From contig CALBSG010000078.1 of assembly GCA_937927675.1 (NCBI GenBank), positions 1 to 27,236 on the forward strand: 27,236 nucleotides of DNA, in the 5' to 3' direction. The notes beneath the pieces were generated by a model. That model made no database searches. It was given only the letters and a program-made list of their open reading frames with translations, and was not told the DNA's origin. The stretch's first letter is position 1; the number at the start of each line of letters is the position of its first letter. This document shows, piece by piece, positions 24,677 through 27,236 of the stretch. A program made the translations under genes and the position numbers. This DNA is from an uncultured Paracoccaceae bacterium. Its GTDB lineage: Bacteria; Pseudomonadota; Alphaproteobacteria; Rhodobacterales; Rhodobacteraceae.

Positions 24677-26191
24677 ATGAGCTTCACTCCGCATGGCCGC
24701 CACCTGATCGCTGGTGAGTGGGTCGCCAGCCCGCAAACCTTCATGTCCGAACCGGCGCATGGCCCGGCCCATGCCTTTGGCGTCGGCACGGTTGATCTGG
24801 TGAACCGCGCGGTCGAGGCTGCCGAGGATGCCTTCTGGAGCTATTCGGCCACCACCCGCGAGGTTCGTGCCGCTTTCCTTGACGCCATCGCCGATGCGAT
24901 TGAGGCGCGCGCCGAGGCAATCACTGAAATTGGTACGCAGGAAACCGGCCTGCCGGTTGCCCGCCTGCAAGGCGAACGTGGCCGCACCACGGGCCAGTTG
25001 CGCCTGTTCGCGGCGCATATCCGCAAGGGCGATTATCTTGATTGCCGCACCGACGCCGCCCAGCCCGACCGTGCGCCCGCCCCGCGCCCGGAAATCCGGC
25101 TGATGCAGCAGCCCATCGGCCCGGTTGCGGTGTTTGGCGCGTCGAACTTCCCGTTGGCGTTTTCCACGGCAGGCGGCGACACCGCCAGCGCCTTGGCCGC
25201 AGGTTGCCCGGTTGTGGTCAAGGGCCACTCCGCCCACCCCGGCACGGGCGAGATCATCGCCGAAGCGGTGGCCGAGGCGGTTGCCAAGTGCAAGCTGCAC
25301 CCGGGCGTGTTTTCCTTGGTGCAGGGCGGGCGTCGCGATGTCGGCACCGCACTGGTCACCCATCCGCTGATCAAGGCTGTCGGGTTCACCGGAAGCCTTG
25401 CCGGCGGCCGCGCGCTGTTTGACCTCTGCGTCAGCCGTCCCGAGCCGATCCCGTTCTTTGGCGAATTGGGGTCGGTCAACCCGATGTTCCTGTTGCCGAA
25501 CGCCATGGCGAACCGGATGGACAAGATCGTGGCCGGCTGGGCGGGGTCGCTGACCCAAGGGGCGGGCCAGTTCTGCACCAACCCCGGCATCGCCGTGGTG
25601 CGCGCAGATCAAGCCGAGGCACTGGGTGCGGCCATGGTAGAGGCGCTGAAAGCCATCGGCACCCAGACCATGCTGACGACGGGCATTGCTGACGCCTATG
25701 TGCAGGGCCGCGACCGTATCGCCGCCGCCCCCGCCGTGCGCCAACTGCTGACCCAGATGTGCGACCGCCGTCAGGCCACGCCGCAACTGTTCATGGTCAA
25801 GGGCAGCGACTGGATCCAGAACCATGTTCTGCAAGAAGAGGTCTTTGGCCCGCTGGCGCTGATCATTGCCGCTGACAGTGACGACGAAATGCTGACCATC
25901 GCATCGGCCTTCGAGGGTCAGCTGACCTGCACCCTGCACCTTGACGATGCCGATACCGACATGGGCCGCCGTCTGATGCCGATCTTGCAGCGCAAGGCGG
26001 GCCGCGTTCTGGCCAATGGCTTCCCGACAGGGGTCGAGGTGGTCGATGCCATGGTTCATGGCGGGCCTTACCCGGCCTCGACCAATTTTGGCGCGACCTC
26101 GGTCGGCACCATGGCCATCCGCCGTTTCCTGCGCCCGGTCAGCTATCAGAACCTGCCGCAAGCGCTTTGGCCGGAAGACCTGCGCGGATGA
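24677..26191 (+). CDS. Alpha-ketoglutaric semialdehyde dehydrogenase
   Basis: A 504-residue NAD(P)+-dependent aldehyde dehydrogenase converting 2,5-dioxopentanoate to 2-oxoglutarate, the last step of the oxidative L-arabinose pathway. The general base is Glu263 (FFGELGSVNP) and the nucleophile Cys300 (GAGQFCTNPG). The cofactor region has PVAVFGASNFPLAFSTAGGDTASALAAGCPVVVKGH and FTGSLAGGRALFD. These match the KGSADH subgroup and not betaine or succinate semialdehyde enzymes. It begins 9 bases after the sugar dehydrogenase and overlaps dgoK by four bases (ATGA). Confidence 0.92.
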   Translation: MSFTPHGRHLIAGEWVASPQTFMSEPAHGPAHAFGVGTVDLVNRAVEAAEDAFWSYSATTREVRAAFLDAIADAIEARAEAITEIGTQETGLPVARLQGERGRTTGQLRLFAAHIRKGDYLDCRTDAAQPDRAPAPRPEIRLMQQPIGPVAVFGASNFPLAFSTAGGDTASALAAGCPVVVKGHSAHPGTGEIIAEAVAEAVAKCKLHPGVFSLVQGGRRDVGTALVTHPLIKAVGFTGSLAGGRALFDLCVSRPEPIPFFGELGSVNPMFLLPNAMANRMDKIVAGWAGSLTQGAGQFCTNPGIAVVRADQAEALGAAMVEALKAIGTQTMLTTGIADAYVQGRDRIAAAPAVRQLLTQMCDRRQATPQLFMVKGSDWIQNHVLQEEVFGPLALIIAADSDDEMLTIASAFEGQLTCTLHLDDADTDMGRRLMPILQRKAGRVLANGFPTGVEVVDAMVHGGPYPASTNFGATSVGTMAIRRFLRPVSYQNLPQALWPEDLRG

Positions 26192-26470
26192 CGCACCCCC
26201 TCTCCCCCGACTGGATCGCCGTTGATTGGGGCACCTCAAACCTCCGCGCTTGGGCGATGGGGGAGGCGGGGGTTTTGGCGACGGCGTCTTCGGATCAGGG
26301 GATGGGCGGGCTGACGCGCGACGGGTTTGAACCCGCGCTTTTGAAACTGATCGGGGATTGGCTGCCGCAAGGCCGGCAAACCCCGGTGATTGCCTGCGGC
26401 ATGGTCGGGGCGCGGCAAGGCTGGGTGGAAGCCTCCTATCGCGCCACCCCTTGCGCGCCCGTCGCGGCTG
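26188..26470 (+). CDS. dgoK: 2-dehydro-3-deoxygalactonokinase, N-terminal part only
   Basis: Starts in an ATGA overlap with the aldehyde dehydrogenase. The readable ~90 residues show the sugar-kinase ATP loop IAVDWGTSNLRAWAM and ACGMVGARQGWVEASYRATPC, both typical of DgoK (normally about 300 residues). After about 26460-26475 the reading loses kinase character and stops at 26502, because the contig switches to unrelated DNA. The intact gene would phosphorylate 2-keto-3-deoxygalactonate, giving the operon a D-galactose branch. The 3' boundary given is approximate. Confidence 0.8.
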
Positions 26471-26545
26471 CGGCGCTTTGCCCGCGAAGGCGCGGCCGAT
26501 GAACTCGACCTCGACGACACCATTCGCAGCACTGCCCGCAATGCC
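26462..26545 (+). pseudogene. Fragment resembling a VWA/CoxE-like protein, probably a chimeric insert
   Basis: In a frame different from dgoK, this stretch encodes SRLRRFAREGAADELDLDD followed by TIRSTARNA. From memory this is the conserved block just before the VWA domain of CoxE-like proteins common in Alphaproteobacteria (xELDLxxTIRxTAxxxG). It has no start, and its continuation is replaced by an epimerase sequence. It looks like a bridge between two unrelated templates, sharing a short stretch with the next one. The identification rests on recollection of the family. Confidence 0.45.
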
Positions 26546-26827
26546 GTATTCTACGGAGACAAGGCCATAGACCGCTCTCCATGTGGTACAGGTACCTCGG
26601 CACGAATGGCGCAATGGTACGCCAAAGGATGGTTGAAGCCAGGTGACGAATTTATCCACGAAAGCTTTATCGGCTCCAAGTTTATCGGACGCATCGAAGA
26701 AGTAACAACGATAGGAGGAAAACCCGCCATCGTTCCTAGCATCGAAGGCTGGGCAAAAGTCTATGGCTACAATACAATCATCCTAGATGAGGACGATCCC
26801 TACGTACATGGATTCCAAGTGATTTAA
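26528..26827 (+). CDS. Proline racemase / 4-hydroxyproline epimerase, C-terminal part (Bacteroidota-like)
   Basis: About 99 C-terminal residues beginning STARNAVFYGDKAIDRSPCG. The CGTGTSAR motif holds the second catalytic cysteine of the proline racemase family (codon 26582-26584). GDEFIHESFIGSKFIGRIEEV and a VYGYNTIILDEDDPYVHGFQVI ending follow, typical of Bacteroidota hydroxyproline epimerases. The 5' two thirds are missing. Codon use and base composition change sharply here to AT-richer DNA, unlike everything to the left. It is convergent with the gene fragment at 26900, with terminator-like hairpins between them. Confidence 0.82.
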   Translation, partial: STARNAVFYGDKAIDRSPCGTGTSARMAQWYAKGWLKPGDEFIHESFIGSKFIGRIEEVTTIGGKPAIVPSIEGWAKVYGYNTIILDEDDPYVHGFQVI

Positions 26828-26832
26828 ATCCC

Positions 26833-26863
26833 AACCTTTGAGGTTTTAAAAACCTCGAAGGTT
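26833..26863. terminator. Hairpin after the epimerase gene (bidirectional form)
   Basis: AACCTT and GAGGTTTT (26833-26847, one unpaired T) pair with AAAACCTC and AAGGTT (26849-26863, one unpaired G). The stem starts 6 bases after the epimerase stop and is followed by TTAATTCTAGTTTT. It resembles the AACCT(T/C)xGAGGT-type hairpins common between Bacteroidota genes. Confidence 0.65.
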
Positions 26864-26879
26864 TAATTCTAGTTTTAAT

Positions 26880-26906
26880 CCTTCGAGGTCTGAAAGACCT
26901 CAAAGG
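26880..26906. terminator. Second related hairpin, overlapping the stop of the peptidase-like gene
   Basis: CCTT-c-GAGGTCT (26880-26891) pairs with AGACCTC-a-AAGG (26895-26906) around a GAA loop. It shares the CCTTyGAGGT/ACCTCrAAGG core with the hairpin at 26833 and contains the TGA stop of the minus-strand gene. Confidence 0.6.
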
Positions 26907-27214
26907 GTTTTCGCAGAAGCAATCCTATCCGCCTCGCCAAAGAGCTTGATGGCCTGCTGGTAGACCTCGTTGATGTCGTTGATGACCTTGTAGAAGGCAC
27001 TATCGTCGTAAAGCTGACGTCCCAAGTGTGCCTTGATCAGGATTCGGAGGTATTCCTTGGACTTGGCAAAATCCTTCGCATCAAATTCCACCTTATTTTT
27101 CTTTCCAAAGTCCGCCAAGTCCATCAACATCGCATCGCTAACCTTGAAAGTCTTGTAGTAATCTTCTACGGAGATCTTTGAAAATTTGCTCTTGTTTTTG
27201 CTTACATAGTCGAG
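26900..27214 (-). CDS. C-terminal fragment, probably an S41/C-terminal-processing-type peptidase (Bacteroidota-like)
   Basis: About 104 residues, rich in Lys, Asp and Tyr: LDYVSKNKSKFSKISVEDYY, then FKVSDAMLMDLADFGKKNKVEFD, then LRILIKAHLGRQLYDDSAFYKVIND, ending ASAKTL. The KAHLGRQLYDDSAFYKVIND stretch is like the C-terminal helical tail of Bacteroidota CtpA/S41 peptidases, but the catalytic part is absent, so the call is tentative. The frame continues into the adapter at 27215, and any start codon there is an adapter artefact. Composition matches the epimerase fragment and not the rest of the contig. Confidence 0.6.
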   Translation of the reverse strand, partial: LDYVSKNKSKFSKISVEDYYKTFKVSDAMLMDLADFGKKNKVEFDAKDFAKSKEYLRILIKAHLGRQLYDDSAFYKVINDINEVYQQAIKLFGEADRIASAKTL

Positions 27215-27236
27215 AGATCGGAAGAGCACACGTCTG
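27215..27236. other. Illumina read-2 side adapter remnant
   Basis: The last 22 bases begin AGATCGGAAGAGCACACG and match the TruSeq read-through adapter exactly. They are not genomic. Confidence 0.97.

Noticed and set aside
24482..26659. A 725-codon minus-strand open frame across the sugar dehydrogenase and aldehyde dehydrogenase genes
   Set aside because: It runs through the chimeric junction and opposes two well-supported genes. Its translation is a shadow sequence.
26390..26827. An apparently intact 145-residue protein ending as an epimerase
   Set aside because: The frame is made by the chimeric join: its first part is out-of-frame dgoK DNA and its last part an epimerase tail from another organism.
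26455..27214. Recent horizontal transfer from Bacteroidota as the cause of the composition change
   Set aside because: Genes are broken on both sides of the switch, no mobility gene or repeat is present, and adapters flank the contig. A technical join is simpler, though not proven without reads.

Overview
The window reads as a metagenomic contig from a Rhodobacteraceae-type alphaproteobacterium (roseobacter/Rhodobacter relatives). The basis is a high-GC sequence dense with genes, typical alphaproteobacterial proteins, and a methylated-amine gene set laid out as in that group. It starts and ends in Illumina adapter sequence (1-14 and 27215-27236). Its last ~750 bases are not from the same genome: near 26460-26545 the contig switches, probably in two steps, into low-GC Bacteroidota-like DNA. 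Everything right of about 26460 should be treated as an assembly or library chimera until shown otherwise.

Left third (15-11522), methylated-amine metabolism. On the minus strand lie a cut-off APC-family permease, trimethylamine monooxygenase (tmm), a universal stress protein with an FNR-type box, gamma-glutamylmethylamide synthetase (gmaS), and the three-subunit N-methylglutamate synthase (mgsC, mgsB, mgsA). Divergent from mgsA, on the plus strand, are three tiny membrane-protein genes followed by a second APC-type permease, then a pair of unknown genes. The expected chemistry is TMA to TMAO (Tmm) and methylamine to gamma-glutamylmethylamide (GmaS) to N-methylglutamate (MgsABC).

Middle (11543-16059). 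A minus-strand XRE-cupin regulator and a DMT-family transporter lie divergent from tdm, a DUF1989-GcvT fusion recognised as TMAO demethylase (TMAO to dimethylamine plus formaldehyde). A group II truncated hemoglobin follows tdm closely. Dimethylamine monooxygenase (dmm), N-methylglutamate dehydrogenase (mgd) and the TMAO ABC importer (tmoXWV) are not in the window, so the pathway is only partly encoded here. TTTC-N(6-9)-GAAA dyads sit before the regulator gene, between mgsA and the small membrane genes, before tmm and before the first permease. They may be a shared operator.

Right third (16056-~26460), oxidative sugar catabolism. A LysR regulator with a T-N11-A operator is divergent from chvE-gguA-gguB, a sugar ABC importer. 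Then come gguC/araD1 (2-keto-3-deoxyarabinonate dehydratase type), an L-arabinonate dehydratase, a Gfo/Idh/MocA L-arabinose or D-galactose dehydrogenase, alpha-ketoglutaric semialdehyde dehydrogenase, and the start of 2-dehydro-3-deoxygalactonokinase (dgoK). Start and stop codons overlap at several of these joints, so this is one operon. It would take L-arabinose to 2-oxoglutarate and feed D-galactose into a De Ley-Doudoroff route.

The foreign tail (~26528-27214) carries the 3' end of a proline racemase/4-hydroxyproline epimerase gene, a pair of related hairpins, and the 3' end of a convergent gene that may be an S41-type peptidase. No rRNA, tRNA, IS element or CRISPR array was seen.
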